This document shows, piece after piece, positions 44,304-55,406 of a DNA stretch of 64,000 bases (positions within the stretch are counted from its first letter, which is position 1; every line of letters begins with the position of its first letter). Below the pieces are notes generated by a model that saw only the letters and a list, made by a program, of their open reading frames with translations, did not search any database and was not told where the DNA came from. Both the position numbers and the translations under genes were made by a program. This DNA comes from Xiphydria camelus (Eukaryota; Arthropoda; Insecta; Hymenoptera; Xiphydriidae). The stretch spans positions 38,843,250-38,907,249 of the forward strand of contig OY783192.1 in NCBI GenBank assembly GCA_963678675.1, written 5' to 3'.

Positions 44304-47300
44304 ATGGCGTCCAAGGCTCATGTGGACAACACGGTCAACGAACGTCGCTTACGGCCGATATACGGTGAATATTTAAACGAGACGCGTTAGACTTTCATTT
44401 ACTTTATTTTTCCAATAATTTACGAGCAATTTCTCGTCTCTCCGCGGTAACCGGCTAAAAGGTTATGTAATCGAAGATTCGCATTTCTGTTGGTTACAGA
44501 CTGGTTGGACAATGGAAACAATAAGAAAGCCCTGCAGGAGGCGGAAAAAGTTCTCAGGAAGCAAACGGACAACCAATGCGCCAGGGTACTCAAGGCGCTG
44601 GCCCTGTTGCGACTCGGCAAGGAGGACGAGTGTCGTGTGATCATGGACAAGGTGCAAGCCGAAGTGCCCTGTGAAGATTCAACTCTGCAAGCGATGAGCA
44701 TTTGTTACAGAGAGATACACGAACGTGAGTAGCGGTCAACATTCCGGAATGCCCCGCGAATTTTGCCTGGTCAGTTATCATTTAACGGGTCCGAATTTCA
44801 GCCGATAAGATCAGTGAGATTTACGAAGCAGCGGTCAAGGCAGACCCCAATAACGAGGAGCATCTCACGCACCTTTTCATGTCGTACGTGCGACTCGGGG
44901 ATTATAAAAAGCAGCAGCAAACTGCGATGGCCTTGTACAAATTGAAACCTAAAAATCCATATTATTTCTGGGCAGTCATGAGCGTGGTGATGCAAGCCAT
45001 GGGAGCGGATGATAACTTAGCCAAAGGGGTAATTTTACCGCTCGCAGAGAGAATGGTTAGTTGCGTCTTACTCCTATAAGCTGGAATTGAAAAAGTTGTC
45101 TCATTGGAGAGGGTGGTACGGACGTAAAGATAGAGAACTCTTGCCACAATTTTCATTTCCTTCCCTCTCCTTCACATACAAGGTCATAATTCTTGATCCC
45201 TCTTCCCTTAAACTACAATCGTCCAGAGTTGAAAGACATTGCTTTTGAGGAACAACCCGCGCAGCTCTCTTAGGATTTAATATTACATTACTGGAGAACA
45301 GGTTTTGAAATTGGTTGACGCGGGAAAGATGGAAGCTGAACAGGAAGTACAGCTGTATCTCATGATCTTAGAGCTGCAGGGAAAGAGCGAAGACATGTTG
45401 AAAGTACTCTCGGGTCCTCTAGCCTCGCATCTCTCTTCCGTTCCGTATCGTACGGCCGTGCTCTTGCTTCAGTTAGAACGATTTTCCGAAGCATCAGCGG
45501 CATTCAAAGAACTCATCGATCAAAAGTGAGTACGCGCGCCGCACTCGACGAGTACATACGTTTTATCAAGGGATATCGAGATGAAATTGCAGTACAGTTC
45601 TGTCAGACCCTACAATCCCCTTTGAAGAGAAGATTTTGTAATTCTCAATATCGTTGACAGTGTCGACAATTGGGCATGCTATCGAGATTACCTTGTGGCC
45701 ATGCTGAAACATTCGACTCCCGACGAGTGCTTGAAGTTTATTAACGAGATTGCCACAGGCAAAGGCAAGAAAGCCAGAGCGCCTCACCTGGCGCGATTCG
45801 AACTTTTGAAGCACACTCGCGAGACAAAAAACGCGCCTGAAGCGTTAGAACCAAGAGACCTGATGCGTCAATATTTCGCAGAATTCGGCGAGAAGGGTTG
45901 CGTCGTCGATGATCTCGAATTGTATCTGCACCTTCTAACGCCAGCAGACAGGTTGATCTTGCTCGAGAAAGTAAGGAAAAATCACTGAATATCGTGTTGA
46001 TTCTTCGGTTCCCGCGCGAGCGCGTTGATCGAATTGAGAGAATGGCGCTATTCTCGTTGCAGATAGCCGAAGACGTGGGTGTGAAGGAACACGAATTCCC
46101 CGTGTCGGTCGAACAAATGCAGAGGCACATCCACTTGGAACAACTGAAACGTATTTGCGGATTGCACCATCCTCCTAACGCGGATACGGAGGAAAGGAGA
46201 CGCTTGACGAATCGTCTTTGCGCTCTCTACAGCAAGGGGAACGCGTTGTGCCCGTTTCAAGATAGATTGCCCACTGATTTCTGTCCCGCGGACTCCTATG
46301 CTCTACTGGCCTCCCACTTGATGCACCAGCTGTGGTCGGAAACTAATGAAGCTTCGTATTTATACAGGTACTTGTGTACAATTGATGGCTAACGCGCGGA
46401 TACTCTTAAAATACAATAGTTAATTTCTTGAAACTGCGGACGAATGTTGCATAATACGTACGTATAATAATAATAATACGTTGCATAATAACTGTTATAG
46501 GACAATGGCATTATTGGAGCGCTGTTTAATATCGAGTCCTGCAAATTTTCATGTAAAGATATTATTAATCCGTGCGTATTTGGAAGCGGGACTAATAGGA
46601 GCCGCTAATCATACATTTGATTTATTGGACGCCAAACACATTCAGATAGATTCCCTAGGACATTTACTTGTGCCCCTTCTCGCACCGCTCGGCCACTTAT
46701 CGCAAGCTTCAGCTATGCTCGATCACGCCGCCAAGTTCTTCGTAGCAAATTATAAAGATGTATGTACTTTGTTATTTTTGTTCAAAAAATGTGTTTACAC
46801 CATCAAAACACATCGTGCAGCATCTCGAATACGCGATGCCACGTTAAATATACGAATTGCATTTATAACGTATAATCGATGCGCAATACGAATCTTGCAT
46901 CTTGCAGCAGTCACTGATCGATCGTCGAGACTTTCTCTGTCTTCTTTCCATGTATATTTAAACTAACGTTATATAACATAGCGTAACGATCGTCACGTTC
47001 TTTCTAAACACCGCGTAATGAACTTTTAGAGCGTGGATCACCTGACCTTTGCTTATAAATACGGAAGTTTTGTGAAGATTCAAGAGTTCGTCGAACTGAG
47101 AGAACGGCTGGAGAATTCTTTGCATTTTGCTATGACGACGGTGGATAAAATGCTTTTAGAGCTGTGCTGGTGCGATAGATTTTCTACCCTACCTTCCATT
47201 CTAGCCTCAATGCATATTGAGCCTCACGAGGATTCCATTAGGTGGGAACTTCTGAAGGACAACCGAGACTTGGAGGTACTGTTTCGACACGAGTACTTTC

Positions 47301-48418
47301 ATTCTTGGCGTGTTTCTCTAGAGCTGTAGAATAACTTGCAAGGATTTTGTTTTTAATTGCTACTTACAAATTAATCATTGAGGCGCATTTCGAACTCAAG
47401 TACGCAATGCGAGGACTTTTAAATCAGATTACGAGGTTCAATGGACCACTGCAATCGGCTTTCATATTTCTCGCATATATATCAAAATAGGTGGTCGTGG
47501 GATGGGAGCCTTTGACGGAAAGCGAAGAAGATCCACGAATGCGCAACGAAACGCGATCGTGCATGTTGCGTTTACTCGCCGTGAGAAGTTTAATGCTGCG
47601 AATATTGGCGGCTACGGCAGAACCGGAGTCTTCCTCGCTCCTCGTGGATTTGTCTGCCGAACTGAAAAAATTGGAGCAGGAACATATCCCGCTTACCCTT
47701 TCCAACTTCGAAATTGACGAGACACGAAGAAGAGCGAACAGTCCGTTGGTCCCTCTCGACGCGGTGGAGCGTTTGCGCGAGGCGTATAACTCGAAACAAT
47801 TGAATATCGTGGCACGGTTCGCCGAGTCTTTTTCGAATTCGACGTATCCGGATTCGGATTGCGTCCAGGCTCTGAGAAAGTCGCCGTCTGTTCAGCCGCT
47901 ATCGATCCCCCACGAAGAATCACCCGTTTCTTATAAACATTTTTTACTGCGAGCTTCGACATGCGGAGAAACTCTCGCTATATTGGGTGCGATGTGCTGT
48001 TCATACGCAATGCGGTTACAACCGGCTTCTTTTAATAAGAAAAATAAGAAAAAATCGAATAAAAATGTCACGACGTTGTCGTCGGATCATTTGCAGGTAA
48101 GATCATCTCAGCCGTTAATCTCGGGGAACCTCGAATCGCTCTTCTATTGTCCATCATCGGCGGCTCCATTTTACATAGGTATCTTCTTCGTTACAGGGTT
48201 GGTTGGAAGTCGGATCACTGTTAACGGAGCGATTGCAAATCTTGGACTCTGTACTTCTCGAAGCGGAAGAACATCATGTTCAAACTGGCCTGGACGATAA
48301 AGATAATCTGGAAGCATCGATCATTGATCGCGCCGAAGTGAGCTTTGTACAAAGTTGTAGAGTGTTGAGATCTCGGGCGAAGTCCACCCTGCAACTAATC
48401 AGTGGTTTGAAGAGCTGA
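44304..48418 (+). CDS. Naa25: NAA25, auxiliary subunit of NatB N-terminal acetyltransferase
   Basis: Ten exons close in phase: 44304-44364, 44500-44724, 44802-45055, 45302-45525, 45661-45970, 46063-46367, 46501-46759, 47030-47275, 47491-48096 and 48197-48418, giving 903 aa. The protein is an all-helical TPR-type scaffold; the N-terminal part shows typical repeat text (WLDNGNNKKALQEAEKVLRK, QCARVLKALALLRLGKEDE, HLTHLFMSYVRLGDYKKQQ, LKPKNPYYFWAVMS). The length is a little below human NAA25 and fly Psidin (about 950-970). With the catalytic subunit NAA20 it acetylates nascent proteins starting Met-Asp, Met-Glu, Met-Asn or Met-Gln at the ribosome. It overlaps no neighbour; cyclophilin B lies 450 bp upstream on the same strand and HPF1 converges from the right. 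Exon 9 contains a lysine-rich NKKNKKKSNKN stretch. A few exon ends use weak donors, but each is enforced by phase. Confidence 0.93.
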
Positions 48419-48545
48419 AGAAGATGTTAGAATGACTTCTGTACAAAGATCATCCATCCATCCATCCATTCATTGGTTAGCGAATGCCATTCTATACTTG
48501 TGTACATAACATTTAACAGTTATCATTATTGACCGGAATGTCGAT

Positions 48546-48551
48546 AATAAA
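48546..48551 (+). terminator. Poly(A) signal
   Basis: AATAAA 128 bp after the NAA25 stop codon. Confidence 0.6.
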
Positions 48552-48676
48552 ATGAAACGCCTCTTCATAAAATCGGTTGATCACAGTTTGTGGCTGACAA
48601 TTTTTGTGTGCTACGTGATATAGAAATGTGTGTTAGTGACAAGAAAGTAGACGGGTCAACGATTCCTTTTTTTTTT

Positions 48677-48682
48677 TTTATT
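48677..48682 (-). terminator. Poly(A) signal
   Basis: AATAAA on the minus strand about 227 bp past the HPF1 stop codon, next to a poly(A) run. The two convergent transcripts probably end within about 150 bp of each other. Confidence 0.45.
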
Positions 48683-48908
48683 AAAAATTGATCGATGCAG
48701 TTGACAAAACTGTATAAGTCTCGAATGACCCTTTCGGGAAATGTTCGTTCGGGAGAAGAACTATGATAATATCAATAATCACACATCAGATTTTCGCGAT
48801 TACACCGTTGTACGGAATCCTTGTGAGAATGGTTAACTAAGAAAACCTACTCTTTATATCATCGTAAAAAAATAGCGAGACAGTCTCATTGATGTTGATA
48901 CAAGAATT

Positions 48909-50847
48909 TTAAACGATACTTAAATCGCATCCCTTCTTTCTGTTCGCCAAATGCGCCTTGGCAATTTCGAGGAAGAGCGGACGTTGCAGATGAGTGTACG
49001 CGATATCGAGCATCTGTAGCGCCGCCTTCTGAACATGCACGCTCCCGCTGGAGAAAAGGTCGTGACCCAATTCGAGGCAAGTGCCAAAGTCACATTCATC
49101 GGCAGCTATAATGGCGAGTCTAACGATTTCTTCTATATCCGTCATGGCGGCATCCCTTTCGTCCTTGTCCGCGGCGTCGTCGACGCGTTTCAATATGTTC
49201 TTCAACACACCTTAAAAAAGGAAGGATTTACGGTACCTATATATATTGAAATCAACTCTAGCGCGGAATGGTCCCAGGCACTTAGCTACTCGAAATAGAG
49301 GAGATATTCGAACAGGCAAGACCCAATTGCAATGAGAAGGTTTATCAAGAATTTACTCACTGTCCGCAGCCGCCAACTCCCTGTATCCAACCTGAGTCTT
49401 CCTGTCGTACGGTACCACGATGCCAGCACCGTGAAAAGTTTTCGCAACGACCTTCATATGCCTCTCTCGCATTTCGGTCGTCTGTTTTTCGAGCGTTAAT
49501 TCGTGCTCCTTGGCGAAACGTTTCAGCCGTTTGTGCAGGTTGACTATCTTCATTCGGTCAAACGGATTGGCTCCTTTTAGTCGTTCTTCCAGATACGCGC
49601 TTCAATTGAAAGAAAAAAAGTTCGCATAAAAATGGACGTTCCACAGTCAGATATCAGCGGCAGAATTGGATATAATCGCTTACTCCACCGCACCGAAGAC
49701 ATTCTCGGACATTCGCACGATACTGCAATCGAGATTAGCGCTATTCTTGGCGACGAAAACGGGCTTCTCCTTATCGTCGTCCCTCCAATATCCTATGTGG
49801 AACTGATCTTTATCGTTGCCTTTTAGGATCGTCTACAAGGGAGCGTGAAGCGTGAATCATTTCTCGATATCGTTCGCGCGGACTCGTCACAGTTTCCCCG
49901 ATCATTTCATCTCGATTTACCTCAAATTCTGGAGGATCGAAATAATATCTCCAATGACGATAGTATTCCTTTTTATCGTGGGTAGTATAGTCGCTCAATT
50001 TGCCGCTCAAGACGTCATAAGGGCCTACCAGAATAAGATCGACAGCCTTGAGAGCGTTGCAAGGATCAACTTTTGATTCTAGGCTGCAGAAATCATAAAA
50101 TTTATAAAAATCGTCCGGCATTTTCAATTGGAACTTTTTACGAATCTCCTCTTCAACGCCGGTCGAGAGGGAAGGTTCGTCACTAGTTTTTTCTTCATTC
50201 TCGGACTTTGATTCTGCAGATTTCTTTGTAGGACTTGGCTTAGAAGGCGAATCGGATGGTGTGGGAGGCTTTTTTGAGGGACTTTTCTCATCCGGTATGT
50301 TGGGTGTCTCGGAAGATGTCTCCTCGAGACTTTGCTCAATTGATGAATCAAGCTTTCCAAGGGACTCCTTTACGAGATTCCCTTTCGCTTCCACGTCACC
50401 TCCATTCGAAGAGACAACGTCGTCCTTCTCTGAAATAGACGTTACGCTATCCCGCTCTGGACTTGGCGACATGTTGTGCGATTCCTTCGCCACGCGCGCT
50501 TTGTCTGTTTTTCTATATTTCGCAGTTGGCAAATCGGTTTCCTCCTTGGGATCTTCGTTCTTTCTCTTCTTATGCTCACTCACTTTCTCGTGAGAGTGTC
50601 GATCTTTCTATAAAGGAGTAAAAAGAAGTAGGTAATTTTGTGATACGAATGAAATATGTCACGCTCGGTCGAACGTTTGAATGCATTCTTGATAATTTTT
50701 CAATAATGACCTTACCTGATCGCCTTTAGGTGGATGCTTATACTTTTTGCGATGTAATTCATTTTTCTGATAACACTTGCTGCCGTACTGACATGCAGTT
50801 CGTGGATCTTCCTCATAAGCTTTATCGGAGTTATCGTCGGAAGACAT
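48909..50847 (-). CDS. HPF1: HPF1, histone PARylation factor, with N-terminal PBZ finger
   Basis: Five exons (50847-50716, 50607-49921, 49832-49684, 49599-49361, 49210-48909) give 502 aa. Residues 15-39 are a poly(ADP-ribose)-binding PBZ finger: TACQYGSKCYQKNELHR, with ligands Cys19, Cys25, His32 and His38. A disordered acidic, Ser/Pro/Lys-rich linker spans about 45-185. The HPF1 fold follows: KMPDDFYKFYDFC, LVGPYDVLSGK, HWRYYFDPPEF, HIGYWRDD, KTFHGAGIVVPYD, GYRELAA and ECDFGTCLELGHDLF. Asp440-Glu441 align with human Asp283-Glu284, the latter being the residue that completes the PARP1/2 active site and redirects ADP-ribosylation to serine. The protein should therefore work at DNA breaks in the nucleus. 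Human HPF1 lacks the PBZ finger. The exon 2 donor (GTAAATCGAG) and the acceptor ending TTGTAG were chosen because the joined text DPPEFETILKGNDKDQF fits the family. Confidence 0.95.
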
Positions 50848-52615
50848 TGTCCGAGTTCAATAACGATTGCGAATTGACGAGGAATCGGAAGTATCAAAAT
50901 ATCTTACGGAATATATAATGCTCGTAATATTTATCGGAATAAAAAAAACCCGCCACACATTCAACCACTCACCGAAGCACCTGCTTCAGTACAGACCTAC
51001 CCACTTGGAAAATTTCAGAACCAGCTCCAGCAACTGGTGACTCTAGCGGCCTACCGTTGAAGCTTGCCGTGGCATAGGTGTAGGCATAGTAATTCCGACC
51101 TCTCGTTGCGACGTATGTAGAAATGAAGAAAATTTAAATTTCAGAGCACCAAGGAGCACTTACATTGTTTTGCGAAGAAATCACTTCAAAGAAGGCGACA
51201 AATTTGGAAATATCGGAAACGAGAAACCAGCTATAAACCAAAAACGGCTATAAAATACGGAGGGAAATGAATTCTTCCTGTCCGATGCGCGCGCGCGCAA
51301 TAACGCATAATAACTCTACATCACTCTTCGTTATGTCGCGGGCGGCCCTGTAATCGACAGTGGTATTGTATTTGCGATCGCCACGTGATCTGTACAGTTC
51401 AACATGACGACACGCGTAAACAATGAATAATTTCGTATCCGGATATATTTCTTTCGATTATTACAAATTTTACTTACATGTGTCTCGCAACGTCAATGCG
51501 ACTATTAACGGTGTAAAACGTATCGAACAGTTGATGCGACTGATGCAAGAACTTGTATCATTGTGGAGAAACGAACTATTTTTCGTAAATGGATTTCGTA
51601 CTCGATAAAATACGTATGCTTATTTAATTTTCACATTTACGGTCCCTCCTCCGTCTCAGTGTCCGCTATCAATTGTCTGAAAGTGGTGTCATTATTATCG
51701 TCTGTTTAAACATCGCGACGTTATCTGCATACCTATGGCTCCTTAATGAAACCGGACACGCGGATTCAAGATCGCGGTACCCCCCCAGTCGCAGCCAAAC
51801 GCATTTGGATGGGGAATCGCATGAGCCGGGAGTACTGGACAAGCCTATTCTTTGTTAAAAACGTGAATACTGATCACAGTCTCTTATAAAGGTGCAAAAA
51901 TAATATGCTGAGGTGTGTAATAGGCGAATTTCACTGAATCGTACTTATTGACCATTCACTGATTCGCTGTATCACGACGATTTTACATTAGCTGCCGTAA
52001 CGCGGGGCCAGTGTTAACGGTGTAACGGTGAGGTCGCGATGTACCGAGAGTGAGCTAATTTTCCCTTTCCTTCCCTCCGTACTGGACACATTCATCTCTT
52101 TACGAATGAAGGAAAGGAGGGGAAAACGAAGCTCATTCGGCACGATTCAAAGACCACCCTATTGGCTAGCGACGCAACGCAACGTCCGGTACAGTGAAAT
52201 CTGTCACCCCTAGGTACTTCTTGGAGCACTGCCCAGAATACCTACACAGGTCGCGGCTAGAGAGTGGCGTAGCATGGAATTAACCGGAGTGGGGGGCATG
52301 AAAATAGGGGGCGTCCAGAGAATCCAGAGCGCTGAGAGGGGGCAGATTCTACTGTAACGCGGTAGCTAATGTTATACCGTTGTACAGTTAGAAAAACGCG
52401 AGTCCTCGGATGCGCGACGACGGCTAAATATAGTAATGTATCCTATTAATATATAATTATATAATTTGCACGTTTCTATGGTCCTTCAGAGAGGTAGGGC
52501 TCGGTGTGGCAAAAACTCTGTAGAGATCTGCCCGCGATTAATTTTCGGCGCCGCACCGGATTCACTCTACATGTCATGCGAGTTTGACCAAATTAACCGG
52601 TAGCTCGCCGCAAGT
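50848..52615. other. Intergenic region upstream of HPF1
   Basis: The HPF1 promoter lies at the left edge. A rough inverted repeat of pyrimidine-rich text (about 52050-52140; AGTGAGCTAATTTTCCCTTT against complement ATGAGCTTCGTTTTCCCCTC) may be an old element. No gene is supported; the frames are short and uneven. Confidence 0.4.
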
Positions 52616-53741
52616 TTACGTCATTGTACAAACTTTCTTGTTCGACGGGTACAACGAGGCGGCCAAGACTTGCTGCATTTGTATCCTGACGTCGAGCTTC
52701 TTCTCGTCGGGTATCTGCCTCAGAATCGGCAATAACGAGAGCAAGAACATCTTGTCGTAATCCTCCTCGTCCAGCATTCGCTGGCTGCTGTGAGACGACA
52801 GCATGTCGTGAAGCTCGTTGTCGAAGGTTGAGAACACGGATTTCGGCTGACGATGGGCTTTCTGGTAGTTATCAATGGCCTGCAGGTACTCTCCCGACGT
52901 ACCGGCGTGAGTCACCGGCATGTCGTACTCCTCGATTACCGGATTATCCATCTCGCCCTCGCTTTCCTCGGATTTGAATTTTTTGATGCAGCCCCCAGCG
53001 TTCCTGCGCGCGTGCAAATAGAAGTTAGAGTGTGAGCGAGAATTGCGCGTAGATGCGGAAGAGCCAAAACGGATCGATGACGATGACAAAATTATTATCA
53101 GCTGAGAGAGGAAGAGAGAGAGAGAGAGAGAGAGACAGTACCGTCTATTTTCCACCGTGGGCATGAGGAAGAGCAATCGATCGAAGTACATGTACTTTTT
53201 TCTCTTCCGTGAGGCGGGGCCAGATTTGCACGATTTTTGGAGCTTCAATTCCTTCATAAAGTAATCCCTTATATTTCTCCACTTTCCCCGCAGATTTTTC
53301 TCTAAAGGACATAAATTATGAGCGATAAATTAGACAACGAGAGCAAAATGCGAACGCACGCCCGCGCGCGCGTTCTTATCGGCTTAATAGGTATTTCCCA
53401 ATGGCGAGTCGCGCTGCAAAATCCGTGCGTGTGTGTGGTTACTCAAGCGGTCGCGCCGTCGGTGCCAGAGTGTAACGGAGGCACTGGCAGAGTAACGTGG
53501 CGCGTGGACGAATTCGTTCGCCGATCGTCGCGTAAATTCGTCGATGGTACCCGAGCCGCGTACACTCACCTTCCACGTTTCTCTCCTCGTCCGTCAGGTG
53601 CTCCCAATTTGGGATCATCACCTGACACACCTCGTCCCACGCGTTCATCTTCGCGTTCCGATCGTTGTACTCGTCGCAGTTAACGTCGTAAATCGCCGGC
53701 CTCTTCTCGATTTCCACGATAAAATGTTCCGTGTCAAACAT
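52616..53741 (-). CDS. MADF-BESS domain transcriptional regulator
   Basis: Three exons (53741-53570, 53301-53142, 53003-52616) join in phase to 239 aa. The N-terminal 105 residues are a MADF domain, a Myb/SANT-like DNA-binding fold: FIVEIEKRPAIYDVNCDEYN, AWDEVCQVM, EEKNLRGKWRNIRDYFMKEL, then the Lys/Arg-rich SRKRKKYMYFDRLLFL. The C-terminal part carries a BESS interaction motif (DYDKMFLLSLLPILRQIPDE, RIQMQQVL). The Adf-1/Stonewall-like family binds DNA through MADF and dimerises or recruits partners through BESS; insects have many copies, so I do not assign an orthologue. The first intron is 268 bp and the second contains a GA microsatellite. The gene lies head-out toward the FABP locus. Confidence 0.92.
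53104..53134. repeat. (GA)n microsatellite in a MADF-gene intron
   Basis: About 30 bp of GA repeat starting with a GGAA interruption, only a few bases from the splice donor of exon 2. Confidence 0.9.
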
Positions 53742-55406
53742 TGTGTCGGGCGCTCAATCCGACTGCGGAAAACGTCGGGAGAAAAGGTCGTAGGCGACGC
53801 CAATTTTCGGGGCATAGAGAGGAGGATCCGCGCGCGCGGTCGAGGAACCCGCGGAACGAGTTTCAACCGCGGTTTACCCGTTACTGCGGGGAAACCGTTC
53901 CTCGCTTCCTGCAGACGGAGCAGACCCGCCGTCCGGCGTGAGCGTTGCGCCATGGCTGCGGTTGCGGCTGCGGCTGCGGCGCGGAATTCACGCAGCGGCG
54001 TTGCCAAGCTTGGTACCTACGTCGGCATATCGACTTCCGAGCCGTCGCGGCGGACGACGAAAGATCGCCGGGGGGAAATGGATACGCGAAACGTCGGTGG
54101 AAGACCGTCGGACCGAATTTTAACGAGTTAATTTATTTAATTTCGCTTCGATATTATAGGGTGTGCGACCGGTGTCTGCCAATAGCGGGTCGTCGGGGAG
54201 CGTCTAGCTTCACGGCTAGCGCAGGGCGGTAAGCGTTTCTCCCATGACCAGCGGGGCGATCGAATCTAATTTGGAAGGAGAGACGCGCGCGGTACGGGCA
54301 CTACTCGAGCCAAATTGAATTCGTCCTTAACACGGTGGTTCGTCAATTAGTTTAGCGACGACTGTCGGCACGCGAGCTTGGCTAATCGTCAGTTAGAGTC
54401 GACGTTATATCGGCCTACCACTTCCTTCTCTCGAAGAAAAAAATGGAACCGGCTTTGGGACGTGCTTGATTGGCGTGACTATACCAACAGCGTGAATAGA
54501 ATGATTTGCGAGAAGAAAGAGCACCACGCATACACGTGTGCGAAATCCGCGCGGGGGCAATACGCGTGTGCAACTTCGATGGCGTGACCCATCGTACGAT
54601 CCTTAGCACTTATTGATCCCGCAGCTGGTAGACGCGCTCTGCCGTCGAATCGTTACTTCGAAGGAGGCCTCACCCCCTGGTTTCCCGTTTCTCTCGGCCT
54701 CTCTTTTCGAAATGCACCTACTCGATTTCGCGATGTAACGTCGTCATTCGAGAAGCAGGGAACGAGTTATCTCGTTAGAATTGAAAATTATAATAATAAC
54801 CGAGCTCCTGGCTTCAGGTGGGGTCGAGAAGACAAACTCCGTTATCATTGCCAAAGGGCGAGCTTCGTCTTATAACCTCATAAAGGACAATATGTGGGAC
54901 AAGTGAGAACTTGGCATTCGATTTGAGAATATCCACCGAGATTGCATCAAACGACCAGCGTCTGACTGGTCTCGAGAGGTTCGTAGCTAAGCTACGGAAA
55001 TTCACGAAATTCGAAGAAGCGGGCAAAGCTCAGGTCGACTTCACGCTCGCCTAACGAGCGGCATTGTCGAGTCTCGCTATCGAAAGGATCCTTGCTCGGA
55101 ATGATGCTGCGCGCGAGATCCTGTGGACCAATGGGAAGCGGTGTTGCCGTGTGGTACGATTAATATCGTCCGCCCTGCAGCTGTGCGGGATGCGGAAGGA
55201 GGGAAAACGTGACGTCGATGGGCGAGGGAGGCCAGACGGAGAGGGAGCACGGGCTCACCCCTCTTTGAAGAGTCGTCGGACACTTTCCAGCCGTGTATCG
55301 CGCGACTACGGCTCGTTTCTCAGTCAGACGCCGGTAGTACTGTTGGGAGGTATCGCGCTGCCGATTTCGAGTCGTCCTCAAAGAAGAACCCCCATACCTT
55401 TTCGTC
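53742..55406. other. Intergenic promoter region MADF gene / FABP
   Basis: The left part (53742-54130) is GC- and CpG-rich, probably the MADF-gene promoter; open frames there follow from the composition. A TTTCTCAGTCAGAC word at 55317-55330 contains an initiator-like TCAGT that could mark transcription of the distal FABP exon. No other gene is visible. Confidence 0.4.

Noticed and set aside
49833..49920. HPF1 exon 2 reading through to a stop near 49810
   Set aside because: Reading through gives text unlike the family, while splicing GTAAAT to TTGTAG restores the expected HPF1 sequence in phase.
53544..54131. 195-codon plus-strand frame near the MADF gene
   Set aside because: It overlaps the MADF first exon in antisense and continues into GC-rich promoter DNA. 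Composition explains it.
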